A DNA stretch of 64,000 nt from Candidatus Formimonas warabiya (GCF_002777255.1 NZ_CP017634.1:1562903-1626902), one strand, 5' to 3'; numbered from the stretch's first letter, positions 45,127 to 55,600 are shown. The notes: generated from the letters alone by a model not told the origin. Numbers and translations are program-made.

Positions 45127-47856
45127 CTATTTCTTCACATCGCATCTGAGACAACGGCAGGCCTCTTTGATGGCTTCATCTTCCGCATAGCCCAGTTCCA
45201 CTTCGGCAAATCCGCTCAGGCGCTGGTTTACCGGCAGACAATTCATGGGATGCCTTGGTTGTTCCTTTTCCAGGATTTCGCCGGACAGCTTCCTTTCCAC
45301 TTCGATTTTGGGAATCACCTTCCCATCTCCCCCCAGATAACGATCGATATTGGCCGCCGCCTCTTTGCCCCCTTTGATGGCCTCCACGACGGTACTGGGA
45401 CCGGAAATGCAATCCCCCGCAGCGAATATTCCTTCTACGGAAGTCAAATAGGTTTTGGGCGCAACCCCGATCATGCCCGGCTCAATCACCTGAACGCCGG
45501 TTCCTTTGAGGAAACCGCGCTTCAGCGTCTGACCGACCGCCACAATCACCACATCCACAGGCATGAGAAATTCCGATCCCTCTACAGGCAAGGATTTTCT
45601 CCTGCCGCTGACGTCAAAATTGCCCCGGCGCATGCGCATGCATTCCAAAGCTTTCACCTTGCCGTTTTCCCCAACCACTTGTTTAGAGTTTACAAAGGAA
45701 TGAATATGAATGCCTTCCGATTCCGCCTCCCGGATCTCTTCCGCCAGGGCCGGCATATCCTCTCTGGACCGCCGGTAAATAATATTGACGTCCTTCGCGC
45801 CCACCCGCAGGGCGCACCGGGCCGCATCAATGGCCACATTGCCCCCGCCGATCACCGCCACAGTCTTTCCCGACAGGTTGGGGACAGGCCCCAAGTTGAT
45901 ATTGCGCAAGAAAGTAATCCCGGAGACCACGCCGTCCAGGTCTTCCCCAGGCTGGTTGAGCCTGAGCTCCAGATGGGTGCCCACAGCGATGAAGATGGCC
46001 TGGTAGCCGTCTTCTTTCAATTGTTCCAAACGAATGTCTTTTTCCTCACCTATTCCGCAATTGGTGCGGATCTCCACGCCCACCGCCTTGATGGTATCAA
46101 TCTCCGCCTGCAGTCTTGCCTTGGGCAGCCGGTATTCCGGAATCACCGTCGCCAGCATGCCGCCGACCACCCCTTGTTCTTCAAAAACGGTGACCTGATA
46201 CCCCTTTTTGGCCAGGTAATAGGCACAGGTAAGTCCGGCCGGCCCGGAGCCCACAATAGCCACTTTCACATTTTTCTTCACTACGGGAACGGTTTCTTCC
46301 AATACTCCCTGACTAAAAGCAAAATCCGCGGCAAAGCGTTTCAGATTCCGGATGGCAATGGCATCGTCAATCTTGGACCGGTTGCATTTGCTTTCACAGG
46401 GATGGTTGCACACCCGGCCGCAAATTAAAGGCAGGGGGTTATCCCGTTTGATAAACCGGTAGGCGTCCAGATATTTCCGCTGCCGGATCAAATCAACATA
46501 GATCGGTATATCAATATCCGCCGGACAGCTGTTGTGGCAAGAAGAGTGGAACATGGTGGCGCACACCGAAGCCCGGCAGTACTTATCTTTAATATGCTCC
46601 TCATACTCATGCCTAAAGTAGCGGATGGTGCTCAGCACCGGATTGGGCGCGCTTTGTCCCAAACCGCATAAAGCAGAATCCTTGATACTTTGCCCTAATT
46701 CTATTAATAGTTCAATATCGCCTTCCTGACCTTCCCCTTTGGTAATGCGGTCCAGAATATCCAGCATGCGCACGGTACCGCTCCGACAGGCGGTACATTT
46801 GCCGCAGGATTCGTCTTTGATAAAATCCAGGAAAAACTTGGCCAAGTCCACCATACAGGTATCCTCGTCCATAATGATCAGTCCGCCGGAACCCATGATG
46901 GTGCCCAAAGCGCTTAGGGACTCATAATCAATGGGCACATTTAAATGCTCGGCAGGAATACAGCCTCCGGAAGGCCCTCCGGTTTGAGCCGCTTTGAATT
47001 TCTTTCCTCCCGGTACGCCTCCGCCCACATCAAAGATCACTTCGCCCAGGTTTGTCCCCATGGGCACTTCCACTAAGCCGTTGTTGATAATTTTTCCGGC
47101 CAAGGCAAATACTTTCGTGCCTTTGCTTTTTTCCGTGCCGATACTGCTGAACCATTTGGATCCGTTCCGGATAATGGCCGGAACATTGGCCAACGTTTCC
47201 ACATTGTTGATGATGGTAGGCTTGCCCCATAATCCGGATTGGGCGGGAAAGGGCGGTTTGGGCCTGGGTTCTCCTCTTTTCCCTTCAATGGATGCCATCA
47301 GGGCGGTTTCTTCGCCACAGACAAAAGCCCCGGCCCCTAAGCGAATTTCCAAATCAAAGTGAAAGCCGGACCGGAAAATATTTTTCCCGATCAGTCCCAA
47401 ATTTTTGGCGTCCTGAATCGCTTTTTTTAACCGGGCCACGGCAATGGGATACTCAGCCCGGACATAAAAATATCCCTTTTCGGCGCCAATGGCATACCCT
47501 GCAATCGCCATTCCTTCAATAACGGCATGAGGATCCCCTTCCAGGATACTGCGATCCATAAATGCCCCGGGATCGCCTTCGTCCCCGTTACAAATCACAT
47601 ATTTTGTGTCTCCGGAAGATTTGGCGGCAAATTCCCACTTCAGTCCGGTAGGAAAGCCGCCGCCCCCCCGGCCTCTGAGTCCTGATTTTTTTATCTCTTC
47701 AATCACCTGCGCCGGTTCCATGCCGGTGATCACTTTTTCTAAAGCGAAATAACCATTTTGCGCGATATATTCCTCTATGGATTCAGGATTAATGAGACCG
47801 CAGTTCGCTAAGGCAATCCGCTTCTGGTTTTTTAACAACGCATATAACTGAGCCAC
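45127..47856 (-). CDS. NuoF-like NADH subunit fused to a GltD-like flavoprotein
   Basis: About 909 residues. The N-terminal half is NuoF/Hyd[17 protein letters not shown] (NADH/FMN site), [13 protein letters not shown] and the 4Fe-4S site [18 protein letters not shown]. The C-terminal half is GltD/NfnB-like: [18 protein letters not shown] motif [17 protein letters not shown] and NAD(P) motif [17 protein letters not shown]. It lacks the C-terminal ferredoxin of most HydB proteins; a separate 2Fe-2S protein is encoded next to it. GTG at 47856 after GGGGGATT is the probable start. The added flavin module suggests that NADPH or a second electron carrier is involved. Confidence 0.93.
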   Translation of the reverse strand: MAQLYALLKNQKRIALANCGLINPESIEEYIAQNGYFALEKVITGMEPAQVIEEIKKSGLRGRGGGGFPTGLKWEFAAKSSGDTKYVICNGDEGDPGAFMDRSILEGDPHAVIEGMAIAGYAIGAEKGYFYVRAEYPIAVARLKKAIQDAKNLGLIGKNIFRSGFHFDLEIRLGAGAFVCGEETALMASIEGKRGEPRPKPPFPAQSGLWGKPTIINNVETLANVPAIIRNGSKWFSSIGTEKSKGTKVFALAGKIINNGLVEVPMGTNLGEVIFDVGGGVPGGKKFKAAQTGGPSGGCIPAEHLNVPIDYESLSALGTIMGSGGLIIMDEDTCMVDLAKFFLDFIKDESCGKCTACRSGTVRMLDILDRITKGEGQEGDIELLIELGQSIKDSALCGLGQSAPNPVLSTIRYFRHEYEEHIKDKYCRASVCATMFHSSCHNSCPADIDIPIYVDLIRQRKYLDAYRFIKRDNPLPLICGRVCNHPCESKCNRSKIDDAIAIRNLKRFAADFAFSQGVLEETVPVVKKNVKVAIVGSGPAGLTCAYYLAKKGYQVTVFEEQGVVGGMLATVIPEYRLPKARLQAEIDTIKAVGVEIRTNCGIGEEKDIRLEQLKEDGYQAIFIAVGTHLELRLNQPGEDLDGVVSGITFLRNINLGPVPNLSGKTVAVIGGGNVAIDAARCALRVGAKDVNIIYRRSREDMPALAEEIREAESEGIHIHSFVNSKQVVGENGKVKALECMRMRRGNFDVSGRRKSLPVEGSEFLMPVDVVIVAVGQTLKRGFLKGTGVQVIEPGMIGVAPKTYLTSVEGIFAAGDCISGPSTVVEAIKGGKEAAANIDRYLGGDGKVIPKIEVERKLSGEILEKEQPRHPMNCLPVNQRLSGFAEVELGYAEDEAIKEACRCLRCDVKK

Positions 47857-47894
47857 TGACAATCCCCCTTAGTTCATTTCCCAAGCAGATATTT

Positions 47895-48254
47895 TTAATA
47901 GTTGACCACCCAGTCTTCGTTCACAATGCCGTTGACCAAATACTGTTCCACTATCTGCCTTCCTTTGGCGGCATCGACGAGACAGAATGCCACTTTCTCT
48001 TTACCTGGAACCGTCACTTCCACCAGCGGTTCCTGTACACACAAGCCGATACAACCGGTAGGCGTCACTACGACATCGGTTAAATTGCGTTTTTTGATCT
48101 CATCCTGAATCGCTTCCATCACTTCTCCGGCTCCCGCGGATATGCCGCAGGTGCCCATACCCACAACGACCTTCTTTTGATTGCTTTTCAGTTCCTTCTC
48201 CAGGGTTTGGTTCTTAATTCTTTCCAAATCATGAATGGATTTTATTTTTACCAT
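47895..48254 (-). CDS. Thioredoxin-like [2Fe-2S] ferredoxin
   Basis: A 119-residue protein. MGTCGISAGA and TGCIGLC carry the four cysteines typical of the thioredoxin-like 2Fe-2S fold found at the N-terminus of many NuoF/HydB proteins. Here it is a separate gene just upstream of the fusion protein, so it likely supplies the missing N-terminal domain. Start ATG at 48254 (MVKIKSIHDLERIK) with AGAGGG upstream. Confidence 0.88.
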   Translation of the reverse strand: MVKIKSIHDLERIKNQTLEKELKSNQKKVVVGMGTCGISAGAGEVMEAIQDEIKKRNLTDVVVTPTGCIGLCVQEPLVEVTVPGKEKVAFCLVDAAKGRQIVEQYLVNGIVNEDWVVNY

Positions 48255-48289
48255 TTTGTACGCCCTCTTTCTTATCTTTATACGTATTT

Positions 48290-48769
48290 CTATACGTATT
48301 TCTTTAAAACGGCCAGCGCTTTTTCGGGTTTTAACAAGCCATGGGCGTTGCCGTTCACGGTCATCACAGGGCCTAACCCACAGGCCCCCAGGCATCTGAC
48401 TACTTCCAGCGAGTATTTTCCGTCATCGGTGGTATCCCCCGCCTCAATGCCCAGCTCTTTCTCAAAGCGGTCCAGAATCTCCGGAGAACCTTTCACATAG
48501 CAAGCAGTCCCTTTACACATGCACACCTGATATTTTCCTTTCGGCTTAATGGTAAAATGGGAATAAAATGAAACAACGCTATATACTTCTCCCCGTGATA
48601 CGCCCAGGGCTTTGGCGATCTTCCCCTGGACTTCCCGGGGTAAATAACCGATGATTTCCTGGACCTGATGCAAAACCTCAATTAATGCAGACGGCTGGCC
48701 TTGATACAATTGCAGAATCTGATCCAATTGTCCTTGATCCACCGTCCTCTCCTGACAGCATGCTGACAT
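48290..48769 (-). CDS. NuoE-like [2Fe-2S] subunit of NADH-linked hydrogenase
   Basis: A 159-residue protein, first gene of the hydrogenase operon. It has the NuoE helical N-terminus (LIEVLHQVQEIIGYLPREVQ), then YSVVSFYSHF, CKGTACYVKGSPEI and CLGACGLGPVM, giving the four cysteine ligands. ATG at 48769 follows GGGAGGTGAAG. A Rex-like inverted repeat lies about 120 bp upstream. Confidence 0.95.
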   Translation of the reverse strand: MSACCQERTVDQGQLDQILQLYQGQPSALIEVLHQVQEIIGYLPREVQGKIAKALGVSRGEVYSVVSFYSHFTIKPKGKYQVCMCKGTACYVKGSPEILDRFEKELGIEAGDTTDDGKYSLEVVRCLGACGLGPVMTVNGNAHGLLKPEKALAVLKKYV

Positions 48770-49269
48770 TTCTTCACCTCCCTTTTTCTTTTCCCTGGAA
48801 ACATTCCCGCCATCACACCTTGTAACTTTCTGATCCCTCCTCTCCATATTGCAAGAATTCAGAATTTAATTACTTATGTATCAAATGTGAATGTTTTCAC
48901 TTTCACATTGACGCCAAATGGACAGCTTTTACCGAAGGATCCGCCTCTTACTTCTTCCCTTGCATCGGACGATTCCCCCCTTACGTGCATTATTAGCAAT
49001 TTTTATACCAACCATCAACATTATTTGTTTCCTGCCTGCACCGGTTGCCTAGAATAGATTTGAGGGAAACTTTTTTCGGCTGGCATGTTTGGTAATTGTT
49101 CGCTTTTTTGAACGCAATTAACATCTGCAGACCCATTCATTCCGGTAATAAGTACATTATTTTCCTTTTGTTCATATTTTTGAACGTGTTCGCAAATTTT
49201 TACACAATCATTCGGGAAAAATGGCACTTTGTGGAAAAATTCACAAATCGTATCCTGGGAGTCCCCCAT
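48770..49269. other. Upstream region of the hydrogenase operon
   Basis: About 500 bp without a convincing gene. It contains the candidate redox operator at 48885-48902. A minus-strand open frame of 82 codons at 49021-49269 begins right after a terminator hairpin without any ribosome binding site and is not accepted as a gene. Nothing else is recognised. Confidence 0.4.
48885..48902 (-). promoter_or_regulatory. Candidate Rex-type operator upstream of the hydrogenase operon
   Basis: ATGTGAA, 4 bp, TTCACTT resembles the Rex pattern TTGTGAA-N4-TTCACAA with three end mismatches. It is overlapped by a wider inverted repeat AATGTGAA (48884-48891) and TTCACATT (48902-48909). Rex senses NADH/NAD and often controls NADH-linked hydrogenases, so its position fits. 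The protein itself is not in this window. Confidence 0.4.
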
Positions 49270-49299
49270 AAAACAAAGACCTGTCTCTTTCGGACAGGT
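49270..49299 (-). terminator. Terminator of the small hypothetical gene at 49331
   Basis: ACCTGTC (49279-49285) and GACAGGT (49293-49299) form a 7-bp stem with a 7-nt loop. CTTTGTTTT follows on the minus strand. Confidence 0.75.
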
Positions 49300-49330
49300 T
49301 TTTCAGGTAAGATTTTTTTTGTATACACCC

Positions 49331-49552
49331 TTACTTTTCAAACATTTTCAGGCATGCCTGGGCAAACCGGTATTGCTCCTCCAGTTTCCCTTCCAATAGG
49401 CTCAGCTTATCTTCGTCCAGCTTCTCCCACTCTTCCATTCCCGTTGCACCAAGGATTATTTTTTTGATGGCATGGGAATTATAGCCGGCATCATAAAGGG
49501 CCTGACAAAGAAATTTAATAGAACTGACTTTGTCTTTAGGGAACGTCTCCAA
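49331..49552 (-). CDS. Small hypothetical protein
   Basis: About 73 residues, helical and charged (SSIKFLCQALYDAGYNSHAI, then EEWEKLDEDKLSLLEGKLEE). The probable start is a TTG at 49552, seven bases after AGGAGG; a GTG two codons earlier is too close to that site. A good terminator follows. No family recognised, no signal peptide or membrane segment. Confidence 0.6.
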   Translation of the reverse strand: METFPKDKVSSIKFLCQALYDAGYNSHAIKKIILGATGMEEWEKLDEDKLSLLEGKLEEQYRFAQACLKMFEK

Positions 49553-49828
49553 AATCACCCCTCCTCCCCATACTGGGATAAAATATTGTCGGGATTATTT
49601 TAAAGCCCGGCTTTTTCATGCAATTTATGTATTTTATCGATATCTCCCCGGCCACCAAACGGGATGTTTTTATGGTTCAAATGCTTTCTTCTTTTATTTT
49701 ACAATTTTCTACTTAACCACGATTTAACGGATTTTAGGAGTGAAAATGAATAAACCCCTTGTCTATCAATGGTTTAGGAATTATTTTTCAAAAAATCCCT
49801 TTTTTCAGTCCAAAAATTTTTTGTTCTC

Positions 49829-50545
49829 TCATAGATAATAGATGTCCCCAAAAAGATCCTCATCATTGCCGCCGCCGGAAAGCACCGTATCCCATAAGGT
49901 TTTCCCCGCCGCTCCATTGGCCAGGGTCCCCTGAACGATGACGCCTTGCCCGACCGCTTTAGCCCCCCGGGCAGGACCGGTGAGTTCGCATCGATCCAAG
50001 CCGGTTACCCGGCGCGCATAGGGTGAATTGCCCGCCATGCGCCATACCCCGTTTTGATCCCTTGCTACTTCCAGGATAGAGCCGCCCAGGCTGTACAATA
50101 ACTTATGAACCTGGTCTGTGCTATAATGGCCTGATCGTTTTTCCCCTTCAACCCACACGGGACTGCTTGATTCATGGCTAACCCAAAGGATTCCCTGAAC
50201 GGCGGCATTGTTTAAGGGAGCTTCGTTTAAAGGAAAGAAGCAGGGGGAAGCGGCATTGAAACCAAAGGTATCCCCTTTTTCATTGATCGGGTCGCCGTAA
50301 GCTGCCACCACATCATATTTAAATCCTGACGGCAAAATCAGCTTGTCCGCTTGCGCAGGCTGAATGGGGGTGAATTGCGCGGAAACCGGGTTGGTACCAC
50401 CTGCCCATGGGCCGTCGTATTCTGCCGCCGCTGCTTTTGGGGGCTGCGTTCCCAAGCCTGCCGACATGGCTGCCAGGGAAGCCGTTCCTAACCCCACATA
50501 AGCCAGCAAGCTTCGCCGGGTTCATCTGATATCGTCAAATTCCAT
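49829..50545 (-). pseudogene. Decayed PhoX-family (DUF839) phosphatase gene
   Basis: The frame from ATG 50545 (good ribosome binding site GAGGAGG) reads MEFDDIR, then an in-frame TGA at 50522-50524, then TRRSLLAYVGLG, a twin-arginine signal typical of PhoX. After the signal come DKLILPSGFKYDVVAAYGDP, FFPLNEA, LWVSHES and RDQNGVWRMAGNS, all PhoX-like. The frame stops at 49829 after about 226 residues, while PhoX proteins usually exceed 500. The nonsense codon before the Tat signal and the missing C-terminus point to a dead gene. Confidence 0.8.
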
Positions 50546-50606
50546 TTTTCTCCTCCTCAAGAATCCATTCCCGTTCTTATCCTCCCGAATACCATGTTTG
50601 CCTGAT

Positions 50607-50876
50607 TCATCCTTCCATACCTTCCCTTTCCCCGTCCCCCTGAATTGCGGGCAGGCTCCCCTCCGTGGAGATACAGTAAATCAGGCCGGGAGGCGCCTTT
50701 TCCCGAAGGTCGGGTAGAGAAAACTGATATTTTCCGTCCTGCCCGAATTTTGTCCCCATGATCATATACAGCAGAGGGTATTTGTTGATGTCCAGGGACT
50801 GGCCTTCACATTTCATCCAGCCCACCGGAATGTCGTCATAAACAATCAGACGGATCTCCCCCAGAATCTGGTTCAT
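50607..50876 (-). CDS. Phage tail collar domain protein
   Basis: An 89-residue protein. GEIRLIVYDDIPVGWMKCEG, then LLYMIMGTKFGQDGKYQFSL and PDLREKAP are the tail collar (MdpB-like) motif, and LIYCISTEGSLP matches its C-terminal strand. Free-standing members are about twice as long and occur in phage tails and in spore or surface proteins. ATG at 50876 has AAAGGAG upstream. It is isolated, so not evidence for a prophage here. Confidence 0.8.
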   Translation of the reverse strand: MNQILGEIRLIVYDDIPVGWMKCEGQSLDINKYPLLYMIMGTKFGQDGKYQFSLPDLREKAPPGLIYCISTEGSLPAIQGDGEREGMEG

Positions 50877-50988
50877 GTTAACCGGCTCCTTTCTATAAAA
50901 GCGCTATAAAAGCATCCTATTGACGCTCCAATTATACCGATTGGCATTTTATTTTACATGTCACAAACGGCACATCTTTTGAAAAAAA

Positions 50989-51016
50989 TAAAAAAACCTG
51001 CCGCTTGCGCGCAGGC
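50989..51016 (-). terminator. Terminator of the BMP lipoprotein gene
   Basis: GCCTGC and GCAGG arms (50997-51016) enclose a small CGC/GCG stem. On the minus strand a run of seven T follows. It lies about 45 bp past the stop at 51061. Confidence 0.8.
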
Positions 51017-51060
51017 TTTTACTGACTTTCTCATATATCTTTGATAGATAGGCGCGGCCC

Positions 51061-52104
51061 TTATTCATATACGGGAACCTTGATTTCTCCGCCAACAATC
51101 TTCTCTTTGATCTCATCCAGCCGGGGTTTGATTCCGGCCAGCAGATCCCGATTGATGTCGTTTTCGGCATAGGTCTCCACACTGTCCTTGATCCCCAGCA
51201 CGACGTATCCTCCCGCCAGCTTGTTGTCCAACCGGAGTTTGATCACATCATAAACGGCAGTATCAACTCCCTTGAGGATGCTGGTTAAAACGTATCCCCG
51301 CTGCGGCTCGGGCACCGCATAACTTTGGTCCGTGTCAGCGCCTATGACCAGTATCTTTTGCGCAGTGGCTGCTTCCAGCACGCCCAGGCCGGAAGCGCCG
51401 GCAGCCTGAAAGATCACATCGGCCCCGCTTTTGATCTGGTCCATGGCCAAAACCCGGCCTTTTTCCGGATCATTAAACCCTTCTGTCCCTGAAGCGACAT
51501 AATTGCTGAATACTTCGATCTTGGGGTTTATATACCGCGCCCCGGCGGCATAACCCGTTTCAAAATTTTTAACGGCCGGGATCTCAGCCCCGCCGACAAA
51601 GCCGATTTTTCCGGTCCGGCTTTTCAGGGCCGCGGCAGCGCCCGCCAGAAAAGCGCCTTCATGGTCCTTAAAGGTAACGCAGGTTAAATTTCCCCCGCTT
51701 TTCAAGTTGGGCAAATTGTTGTCAATTAAAACAAATTTGGTTTCGGGGTATTCGCCGGCTACTTTGGGCAGCATTTCCGTAAAGTAATATCCCATGGCGA
51801 TAACCAAGTCCGTTTTGTTTTCAGCCAGCCTGCGCAACTCTTTTTCTCCTGACGGAAGATCCTTTAACACAACCGCCGTGGTTTCAACCGCGCTGCCAAA
51901 ATCCTTGCCGGCCTTGGCTAACCCATTGTTGGCGGCGTCGTTGAACCCGCCGTCACCCAGTCCCACCGGATCCAGCACCAACCCCACCTGCAATTTTTCA
52001 GACTGGCTGTTTCCAGGTTTGGCCTCCCCTTGCCCGCAGCCCGTCAAAAGCATCGCTGCAGCAGTAAATAAAATCAAAATCATCATTCCCTTGGAAGTCT
52101 TCAA
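51061..52104 (-). CDS. BMP-family substrate-binding lipoprotein
   Basis: A 347-residue lipoprotein with lipobox LLTGC (about residue 23) and the BMP fold: QVGLVLDPVGLGDGGFNDAA, KTDLVIAMGYYFTEMLPKVA, IGFVGGAEIPAVKNFETGY, ADVIFQAAGASGLGVLEAA and IGADTDQSYAVPE. These proteins bind nucleosides for YufO/P/Q-type transporters. No ATPase or permease gene adjoins it, while an ABC set lacking a visible BMP gene is at 1-2945, so the two may work together (inference). Confidence 0.92.
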   Translation of the reverse strand: MKTSKGMMILILFTAAAMLLTGCGQGEAKPGNSQSEKLQVGLVLDPVGLGDGGFNDAANNGLAKAGKDFGSAVETTAVVLKDLPSGEKELRRLAENKTDLVIAMGYYFTEMLPKVAGEYPETKFVLIDNNLPNLKSGGNLTCVTFKDHEGAFLAGAAAALKSRTGKIGFVGGAEIPAVKNFETGYAAGARYINPKIEVFSNYVASGTEGFNDPEKGRVLAMDQIKSGADVIFQAAGASGLGVLEAATAQKILVIGADTDQSYAVPEPQRGYVLTSILKGVDTAVYDVIKLRLDNKLAGGYVVLGIKDSVETYAENDINRDLLAGIKPRLDEIKEKIVGGEIKVPVYE

Positions 52105-52137
52105 TCCAATTCCCTCTCTTCTTGAAAATGGTATGGC

Positions 52138-52254
52138 TTATGATAAATTACCTTCGGCAATCGCCTTATTGGCGGCCAGAAGGAGCGACAGCCAATCGGG
52201 ATTTTGGCCCGAAAGGATATTATCCATAAACACTTTGGCTACTTTCGTCCGCAT
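52138..52254 (-). CDS. Possible small helical protein downstream of the leader peptide gene
   Basis: A 38-residue frame containing KVFMDNILSGQNPDWLSLLL and AANKAIAEGNLS. It begins 6 bp after the stop of the double-glycine peptide. No strong ribosome binding site is seen, so it may be a chance frame or the end of a decayed gene. Codon pattern and helical periodicity make it worth recording. Confidence 0.3.
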   Translation of the reverse strand: MRTKVAKVFMDNILSGQNPDWLSLLLAANKAIAEGNLS

Positions 52255-52259
52255 ACCGC

Positions 52260-52466
52260 TCAGCCAAAAGTACAAAATCTTTTATTTTCGTCAGTGCTTC
52301 TACAGTTATAAGGATTTCCGGTACATTTATAGGTGTCCCGATCGCTGCATTCTCCTGAACCAGACATAAATTCGCCGCCGCTCACAGCGCCCAATTCCTC
52401 GAGATCCAAGGCTTTCTTCTCCCCTGTCTTATCTTTTCTTTCCTCTGATTTTTCCGACTGATTCAT
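52260..52466 (-). CDS. Double-glycine leader, Cys-rich peptide precursor (RiPP/bacteriocin-like)
   Basis: A 68-residue peptide. A charged N-terminal leader ends in LDLEELGAVSGG, the classical double-glycine processing site. The following core of about 36 residues (from EFMSGSGECSDRD) contains four cysteines and ends FCTFG. ATG at 52466 follows AAAGGAGA. No C39-peptidase exporter, modification enzyme or immunity gene is seen nearby, so the class of the peptide is unknown. Immediately upstream on the same strand, 191 bp away, is the end of the giant LuxR-type regulator. Confidence 0.65.
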   Translation of the reverse strand: MNQSEKSEERKDKTGEKKALDLEELGAVSGGEFMSGSGECSDRDTYKCTGNPYNCRSTDENKRFCTFG

Positions 52467-52656
52467 TGTTCCTGTCTCCTTTCGTGCGCGTTTTACGCGC
52501 TTCATATTTTTCATTTAAGAAGCAATCATAATCCATTATAAATACTATGGTTTTGTTTTACATGTGGCGAAAGTAATATCTTTTAAAAAAACAAACAAAA
52601 ACGTTGTTGGCAGGCAGGTTTTCAGATTGCAGGCACCCCCTAGTCCTATATTGGAT

Positions 52657-55600
52657 CTATGTCGGAATAATTTTCAGCTCTTTGGCTCTCATCACGGTTC
52701 TCACCCGGTTGTCCGTGTCCAGCTTGGCGTAGATGTGGCTCAAATGGTTTTTGACTGTCCCCAGCGTGATATACAATTCCTTGCTGATCTCGGCATTAGA
52801 CATGCCTGCCGCCAGCAGCCGGAGTACCTCCAGCTCTCTTTCGGTAAAAGTGGAATTCTCCAATTGGGGCTTGAGCACGGAGGGGATATTCGTCTCCCTG
52901 ATCTTGGTTTGCCTGCTCAAAAGAGAGGGAACAAAGCCCTTCACAAAGGGAAGCAGTCCATCGCCGAGACCATCCCTGCTGCTTTTTTCCAGGTAAATGA
53001 TTCCTATGAATACGCCGGAATACCTGACAGGCAGGCAGGCCAGGGAGAAATTCTCCTTATCCGCCAGATAGGGGTCGTTCCAGGCGATGCCGCCTGCGGA
53101 CTTCTTATCCCAGAGGACTTCCGTTTCCGTCCGGGCCACATAGCGGATCAGCTTGCGGGGCAGACCGCCCAAATGGTTCAGGTTGACGCCCTCCGGATGG
53201 GCGCGGGCGGCCTCACCCTTCCTCTGATCGTATTTCAGGAACATTTCATCGGATTTTTCAAAAAAGACGGCGCAATAATCCACCGCCATTTGCTCTATCA
53301 GAACACGGAGCAGATACAGATACCCCTCATCCCCGCTCATTTTTTCTATCTCGCCCAGGTGAAACAAAAGATCATGACTTTTATTTTCTATACCCTCCGT
53401 TTTGGCAGGCTGCAGGGCAGGCTCCTTTGCAGCAGCTGCCTCCCCGCAGGAAAGCTTCATCTCCCGAAGGATCAGCTCCCCGATATGGTCAGCACCCCAT
53501 TTTTTATACAGGCGCACAGCCTCCGAAGCATAAAATTCCGAAAGCCTGTCATCCTCATGGTGATATCTCGCTGCCAGCAGATTGGCCAGCGCTTCCAGGG
53601 AAAGGTTGCCCTGCTGCCGCGCGAAGACAATAGCCTCCCGGTACGGCTTATCCGAAGCCTTTTCCTGCATAAATACGGTGTCATATTCCGCCTGGGCCAG
53701 AAGATAGCGGGCGTAGTGATTGCCTTGGTAAATACCAACGCAATACTTCAGCTCTTTCAAATGCTTTTTGATAATTTTTTTGTTGCGCCGCTGTTCCTTC
53801 CCCGATAAATAACGGTGCATAGCAAGCCTCGTGAGAATATTATAAAAAATATATGCCACATCCAGTATGAAGCCCAGAAAAGAAGTCATTACGGACGCGA
53901 TGCTAACGGTCAGTCCATAGGCTTCTTCTATCTTGCCTGCCAGGTACAGGCGCTCCAGCTCTATGATAATCCCGACCAGCATGATGGTGAGCTCAAAGAG
54001 GTCCTTGTCCCCGCTTTCCCGTTCTTCCTCATAAGGCGCTTCCCGCGGCGGCAAAACACCGTTCTTCAGCTGATTGATTTGGCCTCCGTATATGTCACAC
54101 AGAGATAAGACCACATTGTAGTCCGGACGCTTCGGCAGACGGCGGTAATCGTCAATGATTTGCTGCAGCTCGCCGAGCGGCCTTCCCGTCATGTATTTTG
54201 TCATGATCATAAAGGCGCAGGCGTAGCTGCCGTAAAGGGAGCCGCCCTCTTTTTCGCCCTCCTCGACAGATTTTTTCAGGCATTCCAATGTGTCTTCCAG
54301 CGAATTTGTCAGATGATACGTAAACGCGCCGAGCAGAAACCATGCGGTGGACTTTGAATCGGAATTCCCGCATTTCTCAATCAGCTCCAAGACGACCTTT
54401 TCCAGCCGCCTGCCTTTTTCCGGCTTCCGCAGAACGCTGAAAAGGATGTAGCAGTAAGCAGCGTATGCCGCGGGGGCGTAATCGGAATTCCCGTATCGCG
54501 CCGAAAGGACGGCCAGCTTCAGGGCGAATATCGCCGAAAGCCTGTCATCGGTCCTGTTTGCGGCAAGGGCCATTACCGTCAGCGTTTCCAGTATGTAAAG
54601 CTGCCTTATTTCCGTAATTGCCGAAGCGCTTGTCAGCCTGCTTATTTTCCTGTCCGTAAACAGCAGCTTGCTCTTTATCAAATCAGGAAGCAGATGCTTC
54701 CGGTCAAGCTTGAAACCGAGATGGGTGAGCAACTCCGCCCCAAGCTCCATTACCTTTTCAAAGTCGCCGCCCTGCGCGCAAAGGCGCAGGTACATTCTTT
54801 TTATTTTGATCAGGCTTTCCGTCTCCGGGTATTCCGCCATCAGCGCATCAAACCGTTGCTTTGCTTCCTCGGCCTGTCCGCAGATAAACTGGCATTCCCC
54901 CATCTCCAATTGGATACGGAGCATCCAGCCACTCTTTTCCTGCGGTTCTTTGCTGTAAAGCAGGTCGGCGCAGCACTCAAAAATCCGGAGCGCCTGTTCC
55001 GGCGCCATACCAGTCTTTGCGGCAATGCCGGCCTCGTAAAGCGTATTGACCCACGGCGTTACTTTATCCGGGCTGACGAAGACCCGGTCCGCCTTCAAAA
55101 AGTGAGCCGCTATGACAAGCCTGGTGCCTGACTCGGATGTGCCCTTTTGCAGGGAGGCCAGTGTTTCAGCAATACGGTAATGGTTTTTTGACCTTTCTGC
55201 GGCATCCATCTCATGATAGGCCAGCTTCAGGATAATATCGTGAGGGAAGCTGTAAATAGGTGCGTCCTGCACCGGGTCCTCCGGTACCTTTTTTATCAGC
55301 AGATAATTTCTGCATAGTTTGTTCAGCCGAAAATCCAGTAAATCGTTTTCTGTGTTCGTCAACGCTCTGAGCAGCGGAACAGTTGTACTTCCGCAGCAGG
55401 AGATCAGGGAAAGAAGCTCTTTCTCTTTCTCTTCCTCGTCCAGTTCATTGATTTGTCTCAGGATGAGCTGTTCCATGTCGGCAGGCAGGTTCAGCTTTTC
55501 CATTTTGCTATGCCACAACACCCATTTGTCCCCCGGAGCGGAATAGGTAAAAGCCTTCTGCTGCATCAGCAGTCTTACTACTCTGTCTATATTAAACGGA

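Noticed and set aside
45250..46428. A 392-codon plus-strand frame opposite the NuoF-GltD gene
   Set aside because: It mirrors the codon structure of the real gene on the other strand, and shows no domain or start signal.
49021..49269. An 82-codon open frame on the minus strand between the hydrogenase operon and the gene at 49331
   Set aside because: It starts directly after a terminator hairpin, lacks a ribosome binding site and has low-complexity composition with no family similarity.
50607..50876. A prophage indicated by the tail-collar protein
   Set aside because: No capsid, terminase, tail or lysis genes are near; tail-collar domains also occur in non-phage proteins.
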